From Anaerolineales bacterium UBA6055 (GTDB lineage: Bacteria > Chloroflexota > Anaerolineae > Aggregatilineales > Phototrophicaceae): DNA of 64,000 nt. Location of the stretch: positions 558,001-622,000 of the forward strand of contig DIYL01000002.1 in the NCBI GenBank assembly GCA_002428985.1, in the 5' to 3' direction. The stretch's first letter is position 1. Each line of letters begins with the position of its first letter. A model generated the notes under the pieces. It did not search any database. It was given only the letters and a program-made list of their open reading frames with translations, and was not told the origin of the DNA. This document shows, one piece after another, positions 52,660 through 61,775 of this stretch. A program made the translations under genes and the position numbers.

Positions 52660-55600
52660 TTATCCTAGTAACTTCTGCACAACATCATCTAATGATCGCT
52701 TGCGTCCTTGTGCAATCCCTTTCCAAATATCATCTTGTGAGAAGTCGGATTCAAGTCGTTGTATCAACAAGGCTAACTGACGGTCAACATCGCTGTTACG
52801 AGCCTGATGCGACTCAACTACACCATAAAGCAGTCCCGCCTGTTTTCCTTGATCATGCTCTGCATATATATGAGCAATGCCAACTAACGCTTCCAACAGC
52901 GAACTCATCAAATGTGTTTGGTATGTCAGTGTTAGACACTGGTGAAATGATTCTTGCGCCTGTTCTATCTCACCCAATCGTAGGAATATGAATCCGAGGT
53001 TATTGAAATTTAGAACAATGCCCCATAAGTCTTCCTGACCTTCGTAAATATCGAGGCTTTTATAATGTAACTCAATTGCCTCGGAATAGTCGCCTTCATG
53101 AGAAGCAATCAATGCCATAATGAAATAGCCACCTGCAATGCCCCACTTATGATCCATCTCAATGAAGATTGCCTGACCCTGCTCAACAAAATCCCATGCA
53201 TTTTCATACTCACCAATATAAGGATATACCCATGCGAGATTATGTAGATTTAATGCCCAATCAAACTGATTCTCTAACGCCTCATGTATCTCTGCGCTAT
53301 GTCGATAATAAATAATCGATGCTTGATAATGACCTAGATAATATGCTGTGTTTCCCAAATTGTTATAGCTATACGCTAACCCGATCTGATAGTCATGTTG
53401 TTTTGCCAGCTCGTTTGCACGCATTGCATATTCATAGCCAGCTTGATACTCGCCTCCGTGTCCACTGATTTGACTCAATGGATTCAGAAAGTCAACACAA
53501 CGAACATCGTCCTCTGGTAAACGGTCAAGCGCATACAGAGCATAGTCTTGAATCCGAGTATAATCATAAGAATACTGTGCTAATTCCCGTAAAAACACAC
53601 GCATATATGTTACTTCTTTTTCGAAATCATCTGCATCATGCCAGAGGCTCGTCAACACTTCAAACCAGCTGGTATCCTCACCATGCAAACTTTCCACAAC
53701 TAATGCAAGTTCACGGCTTAGTTGTTTAAGTTCATCATCATCAAGTTGGTTTATGATATGTTCGCGCAATTTATCATGGGTGAATCGCCACTCGCCATCA
53801 TACTGTTCCAACACACTGGCATTCGCACAATCACTCAACCACATCTTCAGTGGATGTTGGTGCCCTTCTAACACAGTACGAATAATCTCTAGATCAATAA
53901 ATCGACCATATACTGCGGCACGCTTGAGCATGTCATAGTCTTTAAGTGTCACCATTTCTAACCGTCGCCGTAATATGGTTTGAATCCCTCCAGCAAACAC
54001 ATGTTGGGGCAATGTCGCCGAACCAATTTTTTCGAGGTTGCCTGCCTCCTCAGCCAACGCCCGCACGACTTCAATCACAAAAAAGACATTCCCTTCAGTC
54101 TCACGTTGCAGCAAGTCAACCACTTCTGGTCTACGTCCACCCGTACCCAACATAGATGCACTTAACTCGGCGATTTCATCATCAGATAGCCGTTGTAGTT
54201 TAACAGCGTGCATTAACGGTAAGCTCTCTGGTAAATCTGCCCGTTCATCAGACCGATAGCTACCTAAAATCATAATCGGTAATTGCTTGATATATTGCGT
54301 CAGTTCATGCAACACATCTAAACTATCATTCACCCAGTGTAAGTCTTCCAACAGCAATAAAACGGGGGTTTCTTGTTTAGCAAATAAGCTCAAAATCGCA
54401 TTAATCAAACTTTTACGGGCGACATCGCCAGTAAGCTTTGGCGCATCAGGAATATCGCGTTGGAGTAAATCCGCAATATCTGGAACAATACTCCGCAAAA
54501 AACTAGCATGTTTATCGCTGATCTCAGTCACAATCACCAATCGGCGCACAATCTCGCGCCACATCTGAAAAGGCAATCCGACATTATTAGTGGGTTGCCC
54601 ACGCAGAACCATAATCCCCTGCACCAACGCTTGTACCCGTATTTCTTCTATGAGACGAGATTTACCCACACCACTCTCACCACCAATCAAAAAACCACTA
54701 CCAAGACGATTATCGCGCAATTGCTTAAGCTGGGTTAATAACGCTTTACGTTCTGTTCTGCGTCCGACAAATGTTGCTGCTTGCAAAAAGCTCTCTCGAA
54801 TAGCAGTACTTTCACTGATCGCTTCTTTGCCAACCACTTTCGATAAATCTTCCAATACATCCGCAGCATCCTGATAGCGAAAGTTGGCTTCTTTACTCAA
54901 CAAACGCCCAACAACTGTTTCTAGTGGCATACGTGTATTGACATTTTTATCACCAGTTCCTGCTTTAGGAAGTAGTGATAAATCAGGGTAGGTTTTGATG
55001 ATGTCACGCAAGAGCTTTTTAACATTGCTGCGATCATATGGGTATATCCCCGTAAACATCTCATATGCAACTAGCCCAGCAGCATACAAATCCGAAGTTC
55101 TCAAAATCTCAACCTGCCCAGCCTGATTCTTTACAACTTCGGGCGGCATATATAGTAATGTCCCCAAGACACCCTCGCGAGAATCATGTTCGGCTGATGC
55201 AATTCCAAAATCAACAATTTTCATAGTATTATCAGGCATCACAAGGAGATTATCAGGCTTCAAATCACGATGCACGATTCCGCGCCGGTGCAAGTACATT
55301 AGCGCCTGTATGAGTTGTATGAAATATTCAAGACGTTGCTCATTGGTTGCATTTTTAGACGCATCCAACACAGTTTTGGTATTTTCCAGATACGTCATCG
55401 TGAAGAAGGGTGCCGTTGTTTCATCCCAACCATAATCTAATACACGAACAATATTGGGATGATGTAGACTTGCCAATTGTTGAAATTCTGAGGTTAACGC
55501 CAACCGATTCATCTTATTGCGTTCGTTATCGGTATCCGTCTCAACGGGTATCATAGAGATACGCACCTGTTTAAGTGCAACCGTCTCTTGATTCACACGG

Positions 55601-55707
55601 TCAAAGGCTTGGTAGACAGTGCCCATCCCCCCTTGACCCAATTTTTTGATTAACTCGTAACGATTATTGATAAGACGCGGTTGCGACGATAACGGCTGAA
55701 TAGACAT
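52660..55707 (-). CDS. Ser/Thr kinase fused to AAA ATPase and TPR repeats
   Basis: A 1015-aa signalling protein. Residues 15-275 are an apparently active Hanks kinase: LGQGGMGTVYQAFD, the beta-3 lysine in VALKQV, HRDLKPDNLL, DFGIASAEH and a PPEV box. Residues 310-560 are a MalT/AAA-type ATPase with Walker A GGESGVGKSRLIEE and Walker B LLLLEDLHWVN. From about 720 to 990 are TPR-like repeats (GLAYSYNNLGNTAYYLGHYQ and the like). There is no DNA-binding domain. It should sense partners through TPRs and signal by phosphorylation. It is divergent from the VIT/vWA gene. Confidence 0.9.
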   Translation of the reverse strand: MSIQPLSSQPRLINNRYELIKKLGQGGMGTVYQAFDRVNQETVALKQVRISMIPVETDTDNERNKMNRLALTSEFQQLASLHHPNIVRVLDYGWDETTAPFFTMTYLENTKTVLDASKNATNEQRLEYFIQLIQALMYLHRRGIVHRDLKPDNLLVMPDNTMKIVDFGIASAEHDSREGVLGTLLYMPPEVVKNQAGQVEILRTSDLYAAGLVAYEMFTGIYPYDRSNVKKLLRDIIKTYPDLSLLPKAGTGDKNVNTRMPLETVVGRLLSKEANFRYQDAADVLEDLSKVVGKEAISESTAIRESFLQAATFVGRRTERKALLTQLKQLRDNRLGSGFLIGGESGVGKSRLIEEIRVQALVQGIMVLRGQPTNNVGLPFQMWREIVRRLVIVTEISDKHASFLRSIVPDIADLLQRDIPDAPKLTGDVARKSLINAILSLFAKQETPVLLLLEDLHWVNDSLDVLHELTQYIKQLPIMILGSYRSDERADLPESLPLMHAVKLQRLSDDEIAELSASMLGTGGRRPEVVDLLQRETEGNVFFVIEVVRALAEEAGNLEKIGSATLPQHVFAGGIQTILRRRLEMVTLKDYDMLKRAAVYGRFIDLEIIRTVLEGHQHPLKMWLSDCANASVLEQYDGEWRFTHDKLREHIINQLDDDELKQLSRELALVVESLHGEDTSWFEVLTSLWHDADDFEKEVTYMRVFLRELAQYSYDYTRIQDYALYALDRLPEDDVRCVDFLNPLSQISGHGGEYQAGYEYAMRANELAKQHDYQIGLAYSYNNLGNTAYYLGHYQASIIYYRHSAEIHEALENQFDWALNLHNLAWVYPYIGEYENAWDFVEQGQAIFIEMDHKWGIAGGYFIMALIASHEGDYSEAIELHYKSLDIYEGQEDLWGIVLNFNNLGFIFLRLGEIEQAQESFHQCLTLTYQTHLMSSLLEALVGIAHIYAEHDQGKQAGLLYGVVESHQARNSDVDRQLALLIQRLESDFSQDDIWKGIAQGRKRSLDDVVQKLLG

Positions 55708-55869
55708 GGTTCAACAAACTTTCTTCTGTTTACATATTGTAATATACCGACTCTGCTACAGATTTACCATCAACTTGTAAAAACCTGTAAAAATCAAATT
55801 TGTTCGGAACATATCTGCATCGTGTGTCGTTATGAGGGTGAAACGAAAATAAATTCAGGAGACATTCAC

Positions 55870-58095
55870 ATGACCCGCATCCTCCGCAATCTATTAATTA
55901 TCAGTGTTCTTTTACTTGTTGGTAGCTTACCTGCAATGGCACAAGGTGTTATTCTGCCACCACCGGGAGTCGATACCAATCCAGTATCGTTATCATTTGA
56001 TTACTTACGCGTCAATACGACGATTAACAACCAAATTGCCCGTACCGAAATCGATATGCAATTTACTAATAATGGCGAACGCCTTGCCGAAGGGACATAT
56101 ATCTTCCCGCTACCGCCCGAAGCAGCTGTTGATGAGTTGATTATGTATATCGATGGTCAACCGATTGAATCAAAGATTTTACCTGCCGATGAAGCCCGTG
56201 GTATCTACAATGAGATTGTACGCCAACTATCTGACCCTGCATTGCTGGAATATGTCGGTACAAATGCGATACAAGCCAATGTCTTCCCAATCCCGCCCGG
56301 AGAGTCCCGTCGCCTTGAAATTGCATATACCGAAGTGCTAACAGCCGACAATGGACTCATCCATTATGTTCTGCCGATGCACAGCGCAGGCAACGAAACC
56401 CGTAGCATCGGACAAATGAGCATTAGTGTACAAGTTGAGGGTAACGATGCGATTAGTAATGTCTATTCACCAAGTCATCGCATTGCACTCAGTCGTCCAA
56501 ACCAAAACAGCTTTAGCACAGGTTACGAAGCCAGCAATGTTGTACCAACGAACGATTTCAGCTTGTTTTATGGTCTCGCGAATCAAGACATCAATATCAA
56601 CCTACTAACCTACCGTGAAAGTGCCGACCAAGATGGCTTCTTCATGTTGTTGGTGCAACCACCCGAACGTCTTGATAACACACAAATCTTGCCGAAAGAT
56701 GTGATTATCGTACTTGACCAATCCGGTAGTATGGAAGGCGATAAATGGGCGCAAGCACAGGACGCAGCTCAATTTGTCCTTGATAACCTCAATCCGCAAG
56801 ATCGTTTTAATGTTGTGCCATTTAGCACTGGATGGCGGATGTATAGCAATGGGCTAACCAATGCCAATGAGGTACAGGGGGCGATTGACTGGATTGAATC
56901 ACTTATGCCAGAAGGTGGCACCGATATTAACGGCGGACTATCAACAGCGCTTGATATGGTACAAGATCGCCCAACCACAATTTTGTTCTTAACCGATGGA
57001 CTCGCAACTGAGGGTATCACAGAAACCAATGCAATTCTTGATAACCTCGCAACTATTGCCCCTGATAATGCACGAATCTTTACCTTTGGTGTCGGTGATG
57101 ATGTCGACACATTCTTGTTAGATGCACTCGTCCGCGACTTCAACGGAACTGGATCTTATGTCCGCCCATCCGAACGGATTGATGAAGAAGTTGCTAGTCT
57201 CTACAACAAGATTGCATCGCCTGTTTTGACCGATGTATCACTGGAAATTGACGGTGTTGTTGCTGAATTGATGTATCCGCAAACCCTCAGCGACTTATTT
57301 GCAGGTGAGCAGTTGACTATCGTTGGACGCTATCGTGGTGACTCCACCGGGCAAGACATTCGCCTCAACGGCATTTTCAATGGCACACCGGAGACTTATA
57401 TCTATGCTGACCAAGTTTTCCCAGAGAATGCAGGCGGCGAAAGCTTCATCCCGCGCCTATGGGCAACCCGTCGTATTGGCGACTTGCTCAATACAATTCG
57501 ACTCAATGGCGAAAGTCAGGAACTTGTCGATGCAGTTGTTGATCTGAGCATTCGTTATGGGATTATTACGCCATATACCAGCTTCTTGATCGAAGAAGAC
57601 GATATTCTCAGCCAATTGGGACGTGAACGCGCCGAAGATAGTTTTGCTGGAGAAGCACAAAATTTGGCGGCAACCAATACAGGCGCATCCGCAGTCGATG
57701 CTGCTGATACATCAATTGCGTTAGCCGATGCAGAAGCACCCGCCGAACCGATGATGATGCCTGGCGGTGGGGGCAGCCCCGGTGGAATGATGATGGAAAC
57801 AGAAGAAGAAGTTATAATGGATATGGATGAAGCCGATGATGGGATCGGTACAGATCGCCGTGCTGTTAGTAATCCGATCCAGACGGTTGCTGAGAAGACC
57901 TTTATTTTGCAAGGCGACATCTGGACGGACACAACATTTGAGCCCGATACAATGGAAACTGAGCAAATCAAATTCCTGAGTGATGCTTACTTTGATCTGA
58001 TTGATAGCATGCCTGTTTTGAGTGAATACTTCGCCGTTGGTGAGCGCGTGATTGTCGTGATTGATGATACAGCTTATGAGGTTGTGACTGAGTAA
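55870..58095 (+). CDS. Secreted VIT/von Willebrand A domain protein
   Basis: 741 aa. Signal peptide (residues 1-24, ending AMAQ), VIT domain (about 30-160, with GTYIFPLPPEAAVDE and the IxNEIVRQ stretch), then a vWA domain near 260-440 with the metal site DQSGSM in VIIVLDQSGSMEGDKW. A helical part follows, then a low-complexity Ala/Met/Gly/Glu linker (about 600-665) and a small C-terminal domain. There is no membrane anchor at the end, unlike sortase-target relatives. It probably binds proteins outside the cell. AGGAG lies eight bases before the ATG. Confidence 0.88.
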   Translation: MTRILRNLLIISVLLLVGSLPAMAQGVILPPPGVDTNPVSLSFDYLRVNTTINNQIARTEIDMQFTNNGERLAEGTYIFPLPPEAAVDELIMYIDGQPIESKILPADEARGIYNEIVRQLSDPALLEYVGTNAIQANVFPIPPGESRRLEIAYTEVLTADNGLIHYVLPMHSAGNETRSIGQMSISVQVEGNDAISNVYSPSHRIALSRPNQNSFSTGYEASNVVPTNDFSLFYGLANQDININLLTYRESADQDGFFMLLVQPPERLDNTQILPKDVIIVLDQSGSMEGDKWAQAQDAAQFVLDNLNPQDRFNVVPFSTGWRMYSNGLTNANEVQGAIDWIESLMPEGGTDINGGLSTALDMVQDRPTTILFLTDGLATEGITETNAILDNLATIAPDNARIFTFGVGDDVDTFLLDALVRDFNGTGSYVRPSERIDEEVASLYNKIASPVLTDVSLEIDGVVAELMYPQTLSDLFAGEQLTIVGRYRGDSTGQDIRLNGIFNGTPETYIYADQVFPENAGGESFIPRLWATRRIGDLLNTIRLNGESQELVDAVVDLSIRYGIITPYTSFLIEEDDILSQLGRERAEDSFAGEAQNLAATNTGASAVDAADTSIALADAEAPAEPMMMPGGGGSPGGMMMETEEEVIMDMDEADDGIGTDRRAVSNPIQTVAEKTFILQGDIWTDTTFEPDTMETEQIKFLSDAYFDLIDSMPVLSEYFAVGERVIVVIDDTAYEVVTE

Positions 58096-58141
58096 CAGTT
58101 GCAGATAAAACTATATGCGGGGTATAATGAATCTTGCCCCG

Positions 58142-58600
58142 CTACTCACTCGTATTTGGCGGATGCCATCCAACCTCAACCCAACGTTTGCGAGATTCAA
58201 CAATAACATTACGATTCATCCGCAGGCGATTGACAGTCGCACGTCCTGTAGCAGTTAATCCAATAACACATAAACTATCCTCACTCCATTGAAAATGTTC
58301 CGACCAATTTTGCATGCGAGGATTATATAAAGGCACATTAGAATTTGATTCAGGATCAATACCAGTCTGTGCATCCAATTTTGACCCATTGCAACTGATA
58401 CATGCGTAACATAGATTATCTAATTGAGTCTCTCCGCCAGATGCCTCAGGTATAATATGATCAATTTCCATTGTTACAACAATGATTTGTTGCGTTTGAC
58501 AGTATTCACAAAGTCCATTAGCCCGAGCAATCACCTGATGCCTTAGTGCTTGAAGATATATGCTATTACATACTAAGTCTGAGTTTTTTCTCAATATCAT
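58142..58600 (-). CDS. HNH endonuclease
   Basis: 152 aa. The HNH nuclease core (residues 30-90) has CEYC and CYACISCNGSK as the structural zinc pairs and IDHIIPEASGGETQLDNL as the active His/Asn motif. It probably cuts or nicks DNA. It starts with an ATG inside the last 35 bases of the upstream gene, so the two are translationally coupled. The same two-gene arrangement, a short helical protein and then HNH, is frequent in cyanobacteria. Confidence 0.85.
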   Translation of the reverse strand: MILRKNSDLVCNSIYLQALRHQVIARANGLCEYCQTQQIIVVTMEIDHIIPEASGGETQLDNLCYACISCNGSKLDAQTGIDPESNSNVPLYNPRMQNWSEHFQWSEDSLCVIGLTATGRATVNRLRMNRNVIVESRKRWVEVGWHPPNTSE

Positions 58601-58970
58601 GTCCGCGTCCCTTAAGCAAAACTAATGCTTCCGAACGTAATAACATTTGGTGATCAACAAGATCGAGCAAACGATGCAGTTCATTTTGTTCGTCGACGGA
58701 CAAGATACTTTGTTTACCTTTTTCTGTCAGCTCACGAAGTCTTGTATCCTGCACCCATGCAAGACGTTGATGTACTATTGCCCATAATTGTTCATCAGAA
58801 TAGGTTTTCAACTGATCGGGAGTGATTTGTATATCAGGTAATGATCCGAAAAGTAGAGCCAACCCATCTAGTAATACAGACTCAAGTGATATGTCCTTAT
58901 CTTCTGCAATTTGACGCGCCCGTGCCAGAATTTCATCAGTGATATTGAGTTCAATTTTGGATGTATTCAT
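58566..58970 (-). CDS. Uncharacterised partner of HNH nuclease, RHH-like N-terminus
   Basis: 134 aa. The first 45 residues (IELNITDEILARARQIAEDKDISLESVLLDGL) have the strand-helix-helix look of a ribbon-helix-helix DNA-binding domain. The rest is helical (SVDEQNELHRLLDLVDHQML) and basic at the end. It precedes and overlaps the HNH gene, a layout that suggests a regulator-nuclease or toxin-antitoxin-like module; that is inference. Confidence 0.7.
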   Translation of the reverse strand: MNTSKIELNITDEILARARQIAEDKDISLESVLLDGLALLFGSLPDIQITPDQLKTYSDEQLWAIVHQRLAWVQDTRLRELTEKGKQSILSVDEQNELHRLLDLVDHQMLLRSEALVLLKGRGHDIEKKLRLSM

Positions 58971-59010
58971 ATGGAATCCATGTTGTGTGTTTACTCTATT
59001 ATACTGGAAA

Positions 59011-60015
59011 TCAGAGTGTCACAATCTCGTCGCTGTCTGCTGACTTGACGACATTAAACACAAATTCGACGGTGTGAATATTATCTTGTGCGGGTGTTCC
59101 GGTAGATTTGCCCTGTGTGACAGCTTCGTAGAATTCATGAAGCAGATAATCTTGTGCTTGCCGTTCCATTGAGACTAGTTCGACCACTTGTTTATCTTCA
59201 TGCTGACTACTACCGTCAACCACACCCGTTAATCGTTGGATATAGACAACGTCATCTTCAACCGAAAATACTCCCTTGGCACAATCAAAACGCCAATGCG
59301 CATTCCACGGTGTTTCCATACCTTGCGCACACCATGATCCAGTGTAGGTCACAGGAATCCCATTCTCAAATTGAATGTTCACCGATGCACTCGCATCACC
59401 ATCGAACCAACTCCATGAGGGATTCCATGTCCGTGCAAAAATCTGTGACGGGTTGCTATCGAGGAAAAAGCGCATCATATCAAAATGGTGAATGGACATG
59501 TCGATAATCAACGGATGGGGCATCTCTTCACGAAAGCCGCCAAAATGCGGACCTTTGTAAAATTCGACATTAATCGCACCGACAGCTCCTAAATCGCCAG
59601 AATCGAGAATAGATTTGACAGTCTGTGCCACCTGTGAGTAACGATAATTCTGCGTGATTGTACATAACACACCTGTCTCGTTAGCTTTATTGACAATTGC
59701 CTGTGCATCTTCGAGTGTTCCCGCCAGTGGTTTCTCACAGAGGACGGGGATACCTGCATCCATCGCAACAAATGAAGTCGGTTTGTGGAATTGTGGTGGG
59801 GTGACATTAATGACACCATCAGCCTCGAGGTTTTCAAGAGCTTCTTCAAGTGATGTGTACACCGTACTCGCATCAAATCCATATTGCTGGCATTGCGCTT
59901 GGGCAATCTCGCTGTTTACTTCAACAAATCCAGCAAATTCAACATCAGACGAGCGATTCACCGCACCAATCCATGCGTTGCCCATCCCACCCATACCAAT
60001 TTGTATCACTTTCAT
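59011..60015 (-). CDS. Gfo/Idh/MocA-family oxidoreductase
   Basis: A 334-aa NAD(P)-dependent sugar or inositol dehydrogenase type. The Rossmann start VIQIGMGGMGNAWIGAV is followed by DGVINVTPPQFHK, the family motif CEKPLAG and, near 172, SIHHFDMMRFFL with the catalytic His. The substrate is unknown. AGAGA precedes the ATG. It is a single gene followed by a spacer of under 40 bases to the HNH pair. Confidence 0.9.
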   Translation of the reverse strand: MKVIQIGMGGMGNAWIGAVNRSSDVEFAGFVEVNSEIAQAQCQQYGFDASTVYTSLEEALENLEADGVINVTPPQFHKPTSFVAMDAGIPVLCEKPLAGTLEDAQAIVNKANETGVLCTITQNYRYSQVAQTVKSILDSGDLGAVGAINVEFYKGPHFGGFREEMPHPLIIDMSIHHFDMMRFFLDSNPSQIFARTWNPSWSWFDGDASASVNIQFENGIPVTYTGSWCAQGMETPWNAHWRFDCAKGVFSVEDDVVYIQRLTGVVDGSSQHEDKQVVELVSMERQAQDYLLHEFYEAVTQGKSTGTPAQDNIHTVEFVFNVVKSADSDEIVTL

Positions 60016-60092
60016 GATGTTCTCTTTTCTGTGTGTTATGTTTATTAAAATTGTCCGTTGGTGATGTAGTTTATATTCTCAAATAAATCCAC

Positions 60093-61484
60093 TTATTCGC
60101 CCTGGCGTTCCATGCGACGGACGGACAGCATAACCAATAGCGCGGTGACAGACAGATAGGTAATCGTCAACAGTACCCACGGTGATAACACAGGGATAGA
60201 TGTTCCGTTACTCGACAGTGTCACGCGCATAACCAGCAATTGCTGATGGTCGATGAGCATCTGTTGGGAATAGATGGTCGCGGTAATCGGATTAAGGCTG
60301 GTCGCGATCATATCGAGATAGATATAAGTCGCTTCGGTCACAGGGTTGGTGCTGATGTTGGTGGCAACGTTACTGATGACATTGGCGTATGCACCATTGA
60401 AGAAGATAAACGCCCCAATCGGCACACCTATTGTAATAATCATAGCGACGGTATAAGCACGGACTGTCGCCGATAATGTGCGGTCGGTCACAGATGAGAA
60501 GAACATCCCGAATGCGCCTAATGTAATCGCTGATACCGCCAGCACGACTAACGCCAGAATTAACTCGGATTCACTAACGCCACCAAATAAGAAGGCAATA
60601 CTTTGTAATGGGATGGCTGAGAGCAGTAGCAACATAATGTACCCAAGTGCAGACTCCATTTTGCCAACAACAAACGATGCTTTTGTGATGAGCGTCGTCT
60701 GGAGAAGATCATAGGTTTTGCGTTCGCGTTCGCTAGTGATCGCTCCGGCAGTGAGCGCTGGCACGATAAAAATAATCAACATCAGTTCGATGAATAAGAT
60801 GCCGATAAATAGCAAGCGTCCCAATTCACCAGTGACGACAACCCCGCCCTGTGGCACTTGTAACAGATACAACAAAATCGTGAAGAAGCTCATCAAGCTC
60901 AAGAAAATGGTGATGATAGCAAACCCACGCACACCACGCATCCGTCCGCGTAATTCTTTGAGCGTGACAGGATTTGATCGAAAAGCGCGAATATCACTTA
61001 ATGTCATAATCCCGACAGCAACCAAGGGAATGGCAGTTAAAGCAGCAGGGAGGAATCCGAATGTGAAAAATGCAATAACATTGACGATGGTGAGAGCAAT
61101 CGCAACTAAGATCATCCAGAATTCTTGCGCGATTATGACGACAGAAAGAATCAATAGAATCGCCATATTCCCGAGGATTCCGGCACCAACCAATAACACA
61201 GCTGTATCGTCACTAATCACGTAATTGGTGAGCAAGATGCCACGTACCGACGTAAACAGCGAGCTATCGTTTGTTCCCGCTGAGATGCCTAGCATAATCA
61301 CAATCACACCCGCAATCAAATTTAAAATTGCACCGAGTAGCATAATCCGTGAGGCACGACGTAACAATAGTTCACGTGGTGTCAGGGCTTCTTCGGGGAT
61401 ATTACGCCAGTTTTCCTCGGTTGGGATGTTAGTGCCGAAGATGCCAGCAATGATGTTACGGATAGTGTCTATAAATTCACGCAT
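60093..61484 (-). CDS. ABC-2 type transporter permease
   Basis: About 463 aa with around twelve hydrophobic segments. GAITSERERKTYDLLQTTLI is the cytosolic coupling region typical of ABC-2 permeases (GluA/NatB-like). The N-terminus faces the cytoplasm. No ABC ATPase gene is near it in this window, so its partner must lie elsewhere. The frame opens with a GTG at 61520; the ATG at 61484, with GGG upstream, is preferred, and the sequence before it overlaps a dispersed repeat. Confidence 0.82.
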   Translation of the reverse strand: MREFIDTIRNIIAGIFGTNIPTEENWRNIPEEALTPRELLLRRASRIMLLGAILNLIAGVIVIMLGISAGTNDSSLFTSVRGILLTNYVISDDTAVLLVGAGILGNMAILLILSVVIIAQEFWMILVAIALTIVNVIAFFTFGFLPAALTAIPLVAVGIMTLSDIRAFRSNPVTLKELRGRMRGVRGFAIITIFLSLMSFFTILLYLLQVPQGGVVVTGELGRLLFIGILFIELMLIIFIVPALTAGAITSERERKTYDLLQTTLITKASFVVGKMESALGYIMLLLLSAIPLQSIAFLFGGVSESELILALVVLAVSAITLGAFGMFFSSVTDRTLSATVRAYTVAMIITIGVPIGAFIFFNGAYANVISNVATNISTNPVTEATYIYLDMIATSLNPITATIYSQQMLIDHQQLLVMRVTLSSNGTSIPVLSPWVLLTITYLSVTALLVMLSVRRMERQGE

Positions 61485-61511
61485 GAATATTTTCCCAATT
61501 TGTTTGATATT

Positions 61512-61541
61512 TTTCACCACAGAGGCACAGAGAGCACAGGG
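61512..61541. repeat. CACAGAGGCACAGAGAG-type dispersed repeat
   Basis: TTCACCACAGAGGCACAGAG and the following AGCACAGG form a purine/CA-rich unit of about 30 bases. I know very similar stretches from intergenic DNA of many environmental bacteria. Only this copy is seen here. Confidence 0.45.
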
Positions 61542-61775
61542 GTAATTCGAAATAAAAGTTAGAGGTTTGGTCGCCTGTGTTGTGCTTGTATGTCTATTTT
61601 TAAGGCTAGTAGCTGATAGCTAACAACTTCTTATAGGATAATCTGTCACGCTTCGCATCACCAGTCCAAAATTGTTGATTGGCATTAAAATTAGCGTGGA
61701 GAAACCGTCAGGTAAGCGTTGGGTTGCAGTGTCGTTGAGGCATTACAATCAATCTATATCTATACAGGAGACGCG

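Noticed and set aside
57555..57971. 138-codon minus-strand frame
   Set aside because: It is antisense to the low-complexity linker of the vWA protein, with the same composition artefact and no start signal.
58117..58142. Possible terminator between vWA and HNH genes
   Set aside because: Only six base pairs (GCGGGG with CCCCGC) around a 14-base loop and no T-run.
60718..61224. 168-codon plus-strand frame
   Set aside because: Antisense to the ABC-2 permease; its sequence (Ile/Asn/Arg-rich) is the mirror of hydrophobic helices.
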